A stretch of DNA of 64,000 nt from Acidimicrobiaceae bacterium (lineage in GTDB: Bacteria; Actinomycetota; Acidimicrobiia; Acidimicrobiales; Ilumatobacteraceae). The position numbers were made by a program, and so were the translations under genes. Position 1 is the stretch's first letter. Each line of letters starts with the position of its first letter. This document shows, piece after piece, positions 15,274 through 23,258 of the stretch. The notes under the pieces are model-generated. The model was given only the letters and a program-made list of their open reading frames with translations, ran no database searches and was not told where the DNA came from. The stretch is from positions 1 to 64,000 of the forward strand of contig JACJWF010000006.1 in the NCBI GenBank assembly GCA_020637295.1, given 5' to 3'.

Positions 15274-17538
15274 ATGACCGTGACTGCAGGAACGCCGATC
15301 GAACTCGTCGAGAAGGTCTACGCCACGCTCCCGGAGCGCGCCGCCGGCGGGCGGGCCCGCTTCGGCCGGCCGCTCACCCTCACCGAGAAGGTGCTGCTGA
15401 ACCACCTCGGCGACCCCACCGAGCCGATCGAGCGCGGCGGCACCTACAACGACTTCCACCCCGACCGCGTGGCCATGCAGGACGCCACCGCCCAGATGGC
15501 CCTGCTGCAGTTCATGACCGCCGGCCTGCCCAGCACCGCCGTGCCCAGCACGGTCCACTGCGACCACCTCATCTCCGCCAAGGTCGGCGCCAAGATCGAC
15601 CTCGGGGTGGCGGTGGACACCAACAAGGAGGTCTACGACTTCCTGCGCAGCGTGTCCGCCAAGTACGGCATCGGCTTCTGGGGCCCCGGCAGCGGCATCA
15701 TCCACCAGGTCGTCCTGGAGAACTACGCCTTCCCCGGCGGGATGATGATCGGCACGGACAGCCACACCCCCAACGCCGGCGGTCTCGGCATGGTGGCCAT
15801 CGGTGTGGGCGGCGCCGACGCCGTGGACGTGATGACCGGGTTCCCGTTCAACGTCCGCTGGCCGAAGGTCATCGGCGTGAAGCTCACCGGCACGCTCAGC
15901 GGCTGGTCGTCGCCGAAGGACGTCATCCTCGAGGTCGCCCGCGTCCTCACCGTGGAAGGCGGCACCGGCGCCATCGTCGAGTACTTCGGCCCCGGCGCGG
16001 ACAGCATCAGCGCCACCGGCAAGGCCACCATCTGCAACATGGGCGCGGAGATCGGCGCCACCTGCAGCCTGTTCGGCTACGACCACAACATGGCCATGTA
16101 CCTGAAGGCCACCGGCCGCGAGGCCATCGCCGACGCCGCCGACAAGGTGGCCGCCGAACTGCGGCCGGACGACGGCGCCCAGTACGACCAGCTGATCGAG
16201 ATCGACCTCGACTCGTTGAAGCCGCTGATCAACGGGCCGCACTCCCCCGACCGGGCCAACCGGGTGGGCGCCGCCGTCGGCGCCGAGGCCCGCGCCAACG
16301 ACTGGCCGCTGGAGATCAGCGCCGCCCTCATCGGCAGCTGCACCAACTCCTCCTACGAGGACATCACCCGGGCGGCGTCGATCGCCCGCCTGGCGTCGGC
16401 GAAGGGCCTGATGGTCAAGACCCCGCTGCTCGTCTCCCCCGGCTCGGAGCAGATCCGCGCCACCATCGAGCGCGACGGCCTCATCGCCGACCTGGAGGCC
16501 ATCGGCGCCACCGTGCTGGCCAACGCCTGCGGGCCGTGCATCGGCCAGTGGGACCGCCCGGCCGACGCCATCGACAAGCCGAACACCATCGTCAACTCGT
16601 TCAACCGCAACTTCCCGAAGCGCAACGACGGCTCGGCCAACACCCTGTCGTTCGTGACGTCGCCGGACACCGTGGTGGCGCTGGCGCTGGCCGGCCGGCT
16701 GGACTTCGACCCCACCACCGACACCATCACCGCCCCCGACGGCACCGAGGTCTCGCTGGAGCCGCCGGTCGGCGAGGTGCTGCCGTCGCAGGGCTACGAC
16801 GCCGGGCAGAACACGTTCACCGCTCCCCCTGCCGACGGCTCGGGCGTAGTGGTGGAGGTGTCGCCCACGTCCAGCCGCCTGCAGCTGCTGGCGCCGTTCG
16901 CCGAGTGGGACGGGGCGGACTACATGGGCCTGCCGGTCCTGATGAAGGCCCAGGGCAAGTGCACCACGGACCACATCTCCGCCGCCGGCAAGTGGCTGAC
17001 CTACCGCGGGCACCTGGAGAACATCTCCGGCAACCTGTTCCTCGGCGCGGTCAACGCCTACAACGGCGCCGTCGGCGAGGGCAAGGACTTCCGCGACGGC
17101 AGCGTGGACACCTACCCGAACCTGGCCAAGAAGTACGGCGAGGCCGGGGTGCGCTGGTGCGCCATCGGCGACCGCAACTACGGCGAGGGCTCGTCCCGCG
17201 AGCACGCGGCGATGGAGCCCCGGTTCCGGGGCGGCGTGGTCATCTTCGCCCGCAGCTTCGCCCGCATCCACGAGACCAACCTGAAGAAGCAGGGCCTCAT
17301 CCCGCTGACGTTCGCCGACCCGGACACCTACGAGCAGATCGGCGAGGACGACCGCATCAACGTCCTCGGCCTGCCGCCCGTGCCCGGCCAGAACGTGCGC
17401 TGCCAGATCGTCAAGCCCGACGGCACCACGGTGGACTTCGAGGCCAAGCACACGTTCAGCGACGAGCAGGTCGAGTGGTTCAAGGCCGGCTCGGCCCTCA
17501 ACGTCGTGCGCCGCAAGGTCGCCGAGTCCAAGGGCTGA
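15274..17538 (+). CDS. acn: Aconitate hydratase, mitochondrial-type
   Basis: This cytoplasmic TCA-cycle enzyme of 754 residues isomerises citrate to isocitrate with a [4Fe-4S] cluster. The cluster cysteines are in GSCTNSSYED and NACGPCIGQW. GFWGPGSGIIHQVVLENYAF, MIGTDSHTPNAGGLGM and VGGADAVDVMTG match the mitochondrial-type subgroup, as does the length (about 750 against about 900 for bacterial AcnA). The C-terminal swivel domain has GDRNYGEGSSREHAA. The ATG at 15274 is chosen over an upstream in-frame start because AAGGGG precedes it. Citrate synthase lies about 10 kb downstream on the same strand. Confidence 0.96.
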   Translation: MTVTAGTPIELVEKVYATLPERAAGGRARFGRPLTLTEKVLLNHLGDPTEPIERGGTYNDFHPDRVAMQDATAQMALLQFMTAGLPSTAVPSTVHCDHLISAKVGAKIDLGVAVDTNKEVYDFLRSVSAKYGIGFWGPGSGIIHQVVLENYAFPGGMMIGTDSHTPNAGGLGMVAIGVGGADAVDVMTGFPFNVRWPKVIGVKLTGTLSGWSSPKDVILEVARVLTVEGGTGAIVEYFGPGADSISATGKATICNMGAEIGATCSLFGYDHNMAMYLKATGREAIADAADKVAAELRPDDGAQYDQLIEIDLDSLKPLINGPHSPDRANRVGAAVGAEARANDWPLEISAALIGSCTNSSYEDITRAASIARLASAKGLMVKTPLLVSPGSEQIRATIERDGLIADLEAIGATVLANACGPCIGQWDRPADAIDKPNTIVNSFNRNFPKRNDGSANTLSFVTSPDTVVALALAGRLDFDPTTDTITAPDGTEVSLEPPVGEVLPSQGYDAGQNTFTAPPADGSGVVVEVSPTSSRLQLLAPFAEWDGADYMGLPVLMKAQGKCTTDHISAAGKWLTYRGHLENISGNLFLGAVNAYNGAVGEGKDFRDGSVDTYPNLAKKYGEAGVRWCAIGDRNYGEGSSREHAAMEPRFRGGVVIFARSFARIHETNLKKQGLIPLTFADPDTYEQIGEDDRINVLGLPPVPGQNVRCQIVKPDGTTVDFEAKHTFSDEQVEWFKAGSALNVVRRKVAESKG

Positions 17539-17566
17539 GGTCGCCCCCGACGAACGTCCCTTGAGG

Positions 17567-17606
17567 TTGGCGTCCTGACAGCGCACCATTCCTGTCAGGA
17601 CGTCAA
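17567..17606 (+). terminator. Inverted repeat after acn
   Basis: TTGGCGTCCTGACAG (17567-17581) and CTGTCAGGACGTCAA (17592-17606) pair at 14 of 15 positions around a 10-nt loop. It starts 28 nt after the acn stop and ends 14 nt before the next start codon. No U-tract follows, so it could be a terminator, or a leader hairpin or operator for the small downstream gene. Confidence 0.6.
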
Positions 17607-17620
17607 CCCCGGAGGCCGTC

Positions 17621-17860
17621 ATGCAACTCACGCTCAGCGAACACGAGGCTCACCTGCTCCGCCAGGTGCTGGACCACTACCTCAAGGAACTGCGCGGCGA
17701 GATCGTGGACACGGACAACGCCAGCTACCGGCGCACCCTCCGTGAGGAGCGCGACGCCCTGGTCGCCGTTGCCGAGCGTCTCGAGGAGCAACCGGACCGC
17801 GACCCGTCGGTGATCACCAAGATGTTCCGAGTCACCGCCGTCCTCACCGAATACGACTGA
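17621..17860 (+). CDS. Small conserved-looking helical protein of unknown function
   Basis: The protein has 79 residues and begins MQLTLSEHEAHLLRQVLDHY. It is highly charged and predicted to be mostly helical (LRQVLDHYLKELRGEIV, YRRTLREERDALVAVAERL). There is no signal peptide, membrane segment or metal motif. A GGAGG lies 6 nt before the ATG (ccggaggccgtcATG), supporting real translation. It stands alone between aconitase and a repeat array. I do not recognise a named family, although similar short helical proteins are common in actinobacteria. Function not assigned. Confidence 0.7.
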   Translation: MQLTLSEHEAHLLRQVLDHYLKELRGEIVDTDNASYRRTLREERDALVAVAERLEEQPDRDPSVITKMFRVTAVLTEYD

Positions 17861-17870
17861 CGCCGCCCGC

Positions 17871-17997
17871 CATCCGAGTGCCAGCCCACCCACCCGAGTA
17901 CCACAATCCATCCGAGTGCTGACTCCGACCCCGGGGTCGCGGTGAGCACTCGGATGAAGGCTGACACTCGCATCGGGGCGCTGACACTCGGACCCGG
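17871..17997. repeat. CCGAGT/ACTCGG half-site array, copy 2
   Basis: Left half-sites (CATCCGAGTG, ACCCGAGTACC) and right ones (TGACACTCGCATC, TGACACTCGGACC) flank a dyad at about 17913-17952 (GAGTGCTGACTCCGACCCCG against CGGTGAGCACTCGG). The layout matches the copies at 8125 and 41383. It lies between the small 79-residue gene and a nitroreductase gene. Confidence 0.8.
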
Positions 17998-18020
17998 CGG
18001 TGCGGGGGCATGCTGGGGGG

Positions 18021-18677
18021 ATGGAACTGGCGCTGACCGGGGCACTGCGGACGACGGGGGCGGTGCGGGGGTTCACCGGCGAACCGGTCGACGACGCGAC
18101 CGTCGCGGCGATCCTCGACGACGCCCGCTTCGCTCCGAGCGGCGGCAACCGCCAACCGTGGCGGGTGGCGGTCGTGAAGGACCCGGCGATCCGCCGCCAG
18201 ATGGGCGCGCTGATGCGCCCGATCTGGGAGGAATACGCCGGCGCCCAGGCGGCGGGCTACCGGGCCTTCGCCTTCGGGAAGTCGGTCGACGCGCCGCCCG
18301 CCGCCGCGCCCAACATGCTCATCGACGAGATCGAGACCGTCCCCGTGGTGCTGGCCGTCGCCGCCGACCTGCGCGAGATGGCGATCATGGACGGCAACGT
18401 CACCCACCGGCCGGCGGTGGTCGGCGGCGCCAGCATCTACCCGTTCTGCTGGAGCGTCCTGCTGGCCGCCCGCGCCCGCGGCCTCGGCGGCGTGCTCACC
18501 ACGTTCCTCTCCCGCAACGAGGCCGCCGCTGCCCCACTGCTCGGCCTGCCCGAGGATCACGCCCTCGTGGCGACGCTCTTCCTCGGCCACCCGACGCACC
18601 AGAACACCAAGCTCGCCCGCAAGCCGGTGAATTCCTTTGCGACCGTCGACCGGTTCGACGGAAACTCGCTGCAATGA
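18021..18677 (+). CDS. Nitroreductase family protein
   Basis: The protein has 218 residues. RTTGAVRGF near the start and FAPSGGNRQPWRVAVV are FMN-binding segments, and GASIYPFCWSVLLAARARGLGG is the central helix. LLGLPEDHALVATLFLGHP closes the fold. The ATG at 18021 directly follows a G-rich stretch. The stop overlaps the next start (ATGA), so it is translationally coupled to a DUF664 gene. Its sequence differs clearly from the other two nitroreductases in the window (12828 and 53412), so these are separate paralogues. Substrate unknown. Confidence 0.9.
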   Translation: MELALTGALRTTGAVRGFTGEPVDDATVAAILDDARFAPSGGNRQPWRVAVVKDPAIRRQMGALMRPIWEEYAGAQAAGYRAFAFGKSVDAPPAAAPNMLIDEIETVPVVLAVAADLREMAIMDGNVTHRPAVVGGASIYPFCWSVLLAARARGLGGVLTTFLSRNEAAAAPLLGLPEDHALVATLFLGHPTHQNTKLARKPVNSFATVDRFDGNSLQ

Positions 18678-19210
18678 CCGACACACCCACGCTGCCACCC
18701 GTGCGCTCCGCCGAGCGCGAGACCCTGGAGTCCTTCCTCGACTACTTCCGCGGCGTGCTCATCCGCAAGGGCGAGGGGTTGACCGAGGAACAGGTCCGCC
18801 TGACCCTCCCGCCGAGCACGCTGGACCTGCTGGGCCTGGTGCGCCACATGGCGCTGGTCGAGCAGTGGTGGTTCACCAACGCGCTCGAAGGCACGGACGA
18901 CCCGCCGCGCTGGAGCGACAACCCGGCCGCCGCCACCGACGAGCAGGAGTGGCAGCACCTGCCCACCGACACGATGGCCGAGGCACTGGACGCCCTGCGC
19001 GAGGAGATCGCCCGCTCCAGGGCCAACGTCGCCCGCCACGAGTCGCTGGACGACGTCACCGCCATCAGCGTCGGCCCGCCGGACAACCCGGACCGTTTCG
19101 GGCCACGCTCGCTGCGCTGGCTGCTCGTCCACATGATCGAGGAGTACGCCCGCCACTGCGGCCACGCCGACCTGCTCCGCGAGGCCGCCGACGGCGCCAC
19201 CGGCGACTGA
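18674..19210 (+). CDS. DinB/DUF664 family protein (tandem copy 1)
   Basis: This 178-residue member of the DinB-like four-helix-bundle superfamily has LGLVRHMALVEQWWF and LVHMIEEYARHCGHADLLRE, the conserved helices with metal-ligand histidines. In actinobacteria related proteins may act in mycothiol- or bacillithiol-dependent chemistry, but most DUF664 members are uncharacterised. It overlaps the nitroreductase by 4 nt. It is followed directly by a second DUF664 gene whose sequence is clearly similar, including the identical DGATGD C terminus, so the pair arose by tandem duplication. Confidence 0.88.
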   Translation: MTDTPTLPPVRSAERETLESFLDYFRGVLIRKGEGLTEEQVRLTLPPSTLDLLGLVRHMALVEQWWFTNALEGTDDPPRWSDNPAAATDEQEWQHLPTDTMAEALDALREEIARSRANVARHESLDDVTAISVGPPDNPDRFGPRSLRWLLVHMIEEYARHCGHADLLREAADGATGD

Positions 19211-19750
19211 GTGGATGGCAACGTGACCGGACTGGCCCCCGACCCCGAACTGCTCCCCCAGGCCGACGAAGCCACCGTGCTCCAGTCGTTCCTCGACTAC
19301 TACCGGTCCGTGTTCCTCCGCAAGGTGGACGGCCTCAGCGAGGAGCAGGTGCGGGTCACCATCCCGCCGAGCGACCTCAGCGTGCTCGGCCTGGTCCGCC
19401 ACATGGCCGAGGTGGAGCGGGGCTGGTTCCGCCGTCGCACCGCGGGCGACCTCACCGCCGGGTTCCTCTACGACTACGCCGACGACCCCGACCGCGACTT
19501 CCACCCCGCGCCCGAGGACACCCTGGCCGACGCTCGCGCCGCGCTGGAGACAGAGATGGAGTTCGCCCGCACGGCCACCGCCGCGGCGGCACCGAGCGAC
19601 CTGATGAAGGGGGTTCCCCCGCAGCAGCGGATCCCCGGCTGGCAGCCCAACGTGCGCTGGGTGATGGTGCACATGATCGAGGAGTACGCCCGTCACTGCG
19701 GCCACCTCGACCTCCTTCGCCAGGTCACCGACGGCGCGACCGGCGACTGA
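19211..19750 (+). CDS. DinB/DUF664 family protein (tandem copy 2)
   Basis: The protein has 179 residues if translated from the GTG at 19211, directly after the preceding TGA; a second GTG at 19223 is possible. LGLVRHMAEVERGWF and MVHMIEEYARHCGHLDLLRQ repeat the conserved helices of copy 1, and the end DGATGD is identical. The middle segment differs, so the paralogues probably have different ligands. The 3' end overlaps the end of a truncated antisense acylphosphatase reading frame. Confidence 0.87.
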   Translation: MDGNVTGLAPDPELLPQADEATVLQSFLDYYRSVFLRKVDGLSEEQVRVTIPPSDLSVLGLVRHMAEVERGWFRRRTAGDLTAGFLYDYADDPDRDFHPAPEDTLADARAALETEMEFARTATAAAAPSDLMKGVPPQQRIPGWQPNVRWVMVHMIEEYARHCGHLDLLRQVTDGATGD

Positions 19751-19901
19751 CCCCGGCGGCAGACGTCACGCCGTCACCGCAGTTGCGCACCCAGCCGGCC
19801 AGGCCCTCCCGCTGGGCGTACTGGCGGCAGGTGTCCCGGTACCACACACCCTGCACCCGCCCGTGGGCCACCACCCGCGCCCGTGCCACCTCGTCGGTCA
19901 T
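19725..19901 (-). pseudogene. acyP: C-terminally truncated acylphosphatase remnant
   Basis: The 58-codon frame begins MTDEVARARVVAHGRVQGVW and continues with YRDTCRQYA...GLAGWVRN. This is the acylphosphatase active-site half, with the phosphate-binding GRVQGVWYR loop. Intact enzymes have about 90 residues; here the second half, including DGSVEA-like strands, is replaced by an Arg-rich tail. The frame ends inside the DUF664 copy 2 gene on the other strand. Loss through the duplication or insertion of DUF664 is the simplest explanation. It may be non-functional. Confidence 0.7.
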
Positions 19902-19916
19902 GTCCGAAGTTTCGCG

Positions 19917-19922
19917 TAGTGT
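19917..19922 (+). promoter_or_regulatory. Candidate -10 of the LLM-class oxidoreductase gene (leaderless)
   Basis: TAGTGT lies 7 nt before the ATG at 19930, which suggests transcription starts at or next to the start codon. Confidence 0.45.
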
Positions 19923-19929
19923 CCGCGCC

Positions 19930-20790
19930 ATGCGCATCGGCCTCGTGATCTTCCCGACGGACAAGGGCATCCAGCCCGTCGAGCTGGGCCGCGAGGCAGA
20001 GGCCCGCGGCTTCGACTCGCTGTGGTTCCCCGAGCACTCCCACATTCCCGTCAGCCGGCGCACCCCCTGGGGCGGCCGCGAGGGCGCGCCCCCGCTGCCG
20101 GAGGAGTACTGGCGCACCCACGACCAGTTCGTCGCGCTGGCCGCCGTCGCGGCCGTCACCGAGCGGCTGAAGGTCGCCACCGGCATCACGCTGGTCGCCC
20201 AGCGCGACCCGCTGTGGCTGGCGAAGGAGGTAGCGACGCTGGACGTCCTGTCCAACGGGCGCTTCCTGCTCGGCATCGGCTACGGCTGGAACCACGAGGA
20301 GATGGAGAGCCACGGGGTGCCGGACATCCACCGCCGGCGGCGTGTGGTGCGGGAGAGGATCCTCGCTTGCAAGGCCCTGTGGACCGAGGACGAAGCGGAG
20401 TTCCACGGTGAGTACGTGAACTTCGAGAAGAGCTGGGCATGGCCGAAGCCGCTCCAGCAACCGCACCCACCGATCGTCGTCGGCGCCTCCCCCACCGACC
20501 TGCACTTCCGGCACATCATCGAGTACGGCGACGCGTGCATGCCGATCGAGGGCCGCTTCGAGGTCGACGGCAAGTGGGCGGAGCTGCAGCAAGCCGCGGC
20601 CGCCGCCGGGCGCGACCCGGCCACGCTCCAGCTCGGCGTGTTCGGCGCCCGGCCGGACGCGGCGCACCTCGCCCACCTGCGTGACGTCGGCGCGTCGTGG
20701 GTGGCACTCGGTCTCCCGCCGCTGGACCGCGATGCGGCGCTGGCCACGCTGGACCGCTACGCCCCGCTGGTGGAGGAGTTCAACCGCTGA
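19930..20790 (+). CDS. LLM-class F420-dependent oxidoreductase
   Basis: This TIM-barrel luciferase-like monooxygenase-family protein has 286 residues. GFDSLWFPEHSHIP is the N-terminal barrel motif and LKVATGITLVAQRDPLWLAKE the central strand. LDVLSNGRFLLGIGYGWNHEE is the diagnostic F420-binding LLM motif. The family resembles TIGR03619-type probable F420-dependent oxidoreductases. Such enzymes use reduced F420 or FMN; the substrate is unknown. An F420:NADPH oxidoreductase gene at 40579 fits the presence of F420. The 3' end overlaps the convergent DM13 gene by 11 nt. Confidence 0.92.
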   Translation: MRIGLVIFPTDKGIQPVELGREAEARGFDSLWFPEHSHIPVSRRTPWGGREGAPPLPEEYWRTHDQFVALAAVAAVTERLKVATGITLVAQRDPLWLAKEVATLDVLSNGRFLLGIGYGWNHEEMESHGVPDIHRRRRVVRERILACKALWTEDEAEFHGEYVNFEKSWAWPKPLQQPHPPIVVGASPTDLHFRHIIEYGDACMPIEGRFEVDGKWAELQQAAAAAGRDPATLQLGVFGARPDAAHLAHLRDVGASWVALGLPPLDRDAALATLDRYAPLVEEFNR

Positions 20791-21280
20791 CGGCGCCGTC
20801 GGCGTCCAGCGCCGGCAGCGGCGCCGCAGTGAACGCGGCATCGAACCGGTCGCACCAGACGACCACACTGGCGAACCGGGACAGGTCGGTCCCGGCCGGC
20901 ACGGTGTAGTTCTGGTCGCCGAGGTTGCCGCGCAGCCCACCGAGCGAGATGGCGTCGTCGTCGAACGCGCCGCCCGGCCCGTCCACCGGGTTGGCCGACA
21001 GGTACACCTTGAGGTCCGGCCCGTTGCTGGTGTCGAGGCCCTCGATGCGCACCACGACGGTCCCGTCCTCGGCGGTGACCAGCAGCACGCGGCCGCTGCC
21101 GTCGTGCTCGAGGCCGACGAACTCGGTGGCCTCCGTGGCGGTGCCGGCCACCGGCGCGTCGTTCGCCGTGTGGTCGATGAAGGCGGTCTGTGGCTCGAAG
21201 TACAACAGGACGAAGGCGATCAGCCCGGCCAGCACGATCCCCACCGGCCACAGGATGCGAGGGCGGAGGAATCGGCGCAT
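20780..21280 (-). CDS. Membrane-anchored DM13 domain protein
   Basis: The protein has 166 residues. An N-terminal basic segment (MRRFLRPR) is followed by one membrane helix (ILWPVGIVLAGLIAFVLLYF), so the rest is extracytoplasmic. The DM13 domain follows: VGLEHDGSGRVLLVTAEDGT, VVVRIEGLDTSNGPDLKVYLS and VPAGTDLSRFASVVVWCDRF, including the conserved Cys. DM13 domains are proposed redox or electron-transfer modules. The start at 21280 is chosen because the longer ATG at 21388 would collide with the divergent acyltransferase start, but this is not certain. Confidence 0.85.
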   Translation of the reverse strand: MRRFLRPRILWPVGIVLAGLIAFVLLYFEPQTAFIDHTANDAPVAGTATEATEFVGLEHDGSGRVLLVTAEDGTVVVRIEGLDTSNGPDLKVYLSANPVDGPGGAFDDDAISLGGLRGNLGDQNYTVPAGTDLSRFASVVVWCDRFDAAFTAAPLPALDADGAVSG

Positions 21281-21373
21281 GAGCCATCCCAACGGGTGCC
21301 CGGCAACGAATATTCCTCCGTGAGCACCACCGCCAATTCGGAGCACGTCGCGGCACGCCCGGAACGCGCTCAC

Positions 21374-21379
21374 TATGGT
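21374..21379 (+). promoter_or_regulatory. Candidate -10 of the 21388 acyltransferase gene (leaderless)
   Basis: TATGGT lies 8 nt before the ATG at 21388. Confidence 0.4.
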
Positions 21380-21387
21380 TCGCCGCA

Positions 21388-22449
21388 ATGAGGTCCGCGG
21401 CCACCCGACGCCTGCGTACCGTGCCGGCGCTGTTCGTCGCCGCGGTGCTGCTCACCGTGCTCGCCCCGCTGTGGGTGATGCTCACCGCGCTGGCCGACCT
21501 GGTGCGCGGTCGGCCTCGCCTGCCGACCACTCGCCTGCTCGCCTTCGGGTGGTGCTGGGCATGGCTGGAGACCGCCGGCGTGCTGGCCGCCACCTGGTTC
21601 TGGCTCACCCGCCGCACGCAGCGCCTGCAGCAGCACTACCGGCTGCAGCGGTGGTGGGCGGCGCGGCTGATGGGCGCACTGCGGGCCACCACCGGCATCC
21701 GCATCGACGCCGCCGAAGCGGATGCGCTGCGGCCTGGGCCTGCCGTGCTGCTGTGCCGCCATGCCAGCCTGGCCGACTCGTTGGTCAGCGCGTGGGTGGT
21801 CACGTCGGTGGCCCGGATGAGGCCTCGCTACGTGCTGAAGCGCGAGCTACTGGCCGACCCCTGCCTGGACATCGTGGGCAACCGCCTGCCCAACCACTTC
21901 CTCGACCGCGCCGCCACGGACAGCGACGGCGAACTGGCGGCGCTGCGCGCGCTGGCTGCCGGCATGGGCGGCGACGACGTCGCGGTCATCTTCCCCGAAG
22001 GCACCCGCGCCACGCCGCGCAAGCGGGAGCACGCGCTGGCGCGCATCGCCGAGCGCGACGCGACGCGCGCCGAGCGGATGGTGGCGCTCCGCCACGTCCT
22101 GCCACCGCGACCGGCCGGCACTGCCGCGTTGCTCGACGGCTGCCCCCACGCCGACGTGGTGTTCGCCTGGCATGTCGGGTTCGACGGGCTGGACACCTTC
22201 GGTGGCATCCTCCGCCACCTGGCCCGGGCACCGCGGCCCGTCCAGTTCCACACCCGGCGCGTCCCCCGCGCCGACGTGCCGAGCGGTGACGGCTTCACCC
22301 TCTGGCTGGACCAGCAGTGGCTGCGGGTGGACGACGACGTGCACGCGCTGCTCCACCTGGACCCACCCACCTCGGCCCCGGCTGCCACCTCGGCCCCGGC
22401 CCCGCCTGCAGCCCCGGCCCCGACCTCGATCTCGAAAGGAGCCGACTGA
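21388..22449 (+). CDS. PlsC-family acyltransferase, membrane-associated
   Basis: The protein has 353 residues. Two hydrophobic segments near the N terminus (ALFVAAVLLTVLAPLWVMLTAL and LETAGVLAATWFWL) anchor it. The catalytic HX4D motif is HASLAD in LLCRHASLADSLV, and the glycerol-phosphate-binding motif is FPEGTR. It ends with a low-complexity Pro/Ala/Ser tail. It probably transfers acyl groups to a glycerophosphate-like lipid, but the substrate is unproven. It overlaps the downstream DUF1295 gene by 1 nt, so the two are coupled. Confidence 0.87.
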   Translation: MRSAATRRLRTVPALFVAAVLLTVLAPLWVMLTALADLVRGRPRLPTTRLLAFGWCWAWLETAGVLAATWFWLTRRTQRLQQHYRLQRWWAARLMGALRATTGIRIDAAEADALRPGPAVLLCRHASLADSLVSAWVVTSVARMRPRYVLKRELLADPCLDIVGNRLPNHFLDRAATDSDGELAALRALAAGMGGDDVAVIFPEGTRATPRKREHALARIAERDATRAERMVALRHVLPPRPAGTAALLDGCPHADVVFAWHVGFDGLDTFGGILRHLARAPRPVQFHTRRVPRADVPSGDGFTLWLDQQWLRVDDDVHALLHLDPPTSAPAATSAPAPPAAPAPTSISKGAD

Positions 22450-23237
22450 TGATCGCCAGTGCCGGCACCGCCCTGTCCACCGCCGCCATGACCGTCGCCG
22501 CGCTCATGGTCGCCACCTGGCTGCTCAGCCTGGCGCTGAAGAACGCATCCATCGTCGACATCGCCTGGGGCCTCGGCTTCGTGGCCGTCGCCTGGAGCGT
22601 GCGGTTCGCCGTGGACGGCGTGACCGCCCGCCAGAACCTCCTCGTCGCGCTCACCAGCGTGTGGGGGTTGCGGCTGGGTGGCTACCTGTTCATCCGCAAC
22701 CACGGCAAGGGCGAGGACTTCCGCTACCGCGCGATGCGCAAGCACTGGGGCCCGAAGTTCCCGATCATCAGCCTGCTCACCGTGTTCACACTCCAGGGCG
22801 TGCTGATGTACGTGGTGTCCCTCGGGGTGCAACTGGGCCAGGCGGCCACCTCGCCGAGCCTGGGCGTGCTGGCCTGGGTCGGCGTCGCCGTGTGGGTCGT
22901 CGGGCTGACCTTCGAGGCCGTGGGCGACTGGCAGTTGGCCGCGTTCAAACGCGACCCGGCCAACCAGGGCAAGGTGATGGACCGCGGGCTGTGGCGCTAC
23001 ACCCGCCACCCCAACTACTTCGGCGACGCTTGCGTGTGGTGGGGCATCGCGCTGGTGGCGGCGGAGACCGGCATCGGCCGCTGGGGCCTGCTCGGGGCGC
23101 TGGTGATGACCGTGCTGCTCCTGCGGGTGAGCGGTGTCGCGTTGCTGGAGAAGTCGCTCAGCCGACGCAAGCCCGGCTACGCGGAGTACGTGGCCCGCAC
23201 CAGCGCATTCGTGCCGCTGCCGCCGAAGCGGCGCTGA
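22449..23237 (+). CDS. DUF1295 membrane protein (steroid 5-alpha-reductase-like fold)
   Basis: The protein has 262 residues with about six hydrophobic segments. IVDIAWGLGFV, LRLGGYLFIRNHGKGEDFRY, RHPNYFGDACVWWGIAL and KPGYAEYVARTSAFVP are the signature blocks of DUF1295, related to steroid 5-alpha-reductase and isoprenylcysteine methyltransferase-like membrane enzymes. It is coupled to the upstream PlsC-like gene (TGATG junction), which suggests a shared lipid or sterol modification role. This is inference only. Confidence 0.9.
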   Translation: MIASAGTALSTAAMTVAALMVATWLLSLALKNASIVDIAWGLGFVAVAWSVRFAVDGVTARQNLLVALTSVWGLRLGGYLFIRNHGKGEDFRYRAMRKHWGPKFPIISLLTVFTLQGVLMYVVSLGVQLGQAATSPSLGVLAWVGVAVWVVGLTFEAVGDWQLAAFKRDPANQGKVMDRGLWRYTRHPNYFGDACVWWGIALVAAETGIGRWGLLGALVMTVLLLRVSGVALLEKSLSRRKPGYAEYVARTSAFVPLPPKRR

Positions 23238-23258
23238 CGCGACCCGGACGGCGGGCGC

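Noticed and set aside
22370..22440. Pro/Ala-coding low-complexity stretch as a separate repeat element
   Set aside because: It is in frame as the tail of the PlsC-like protein and is only compositionally biased.
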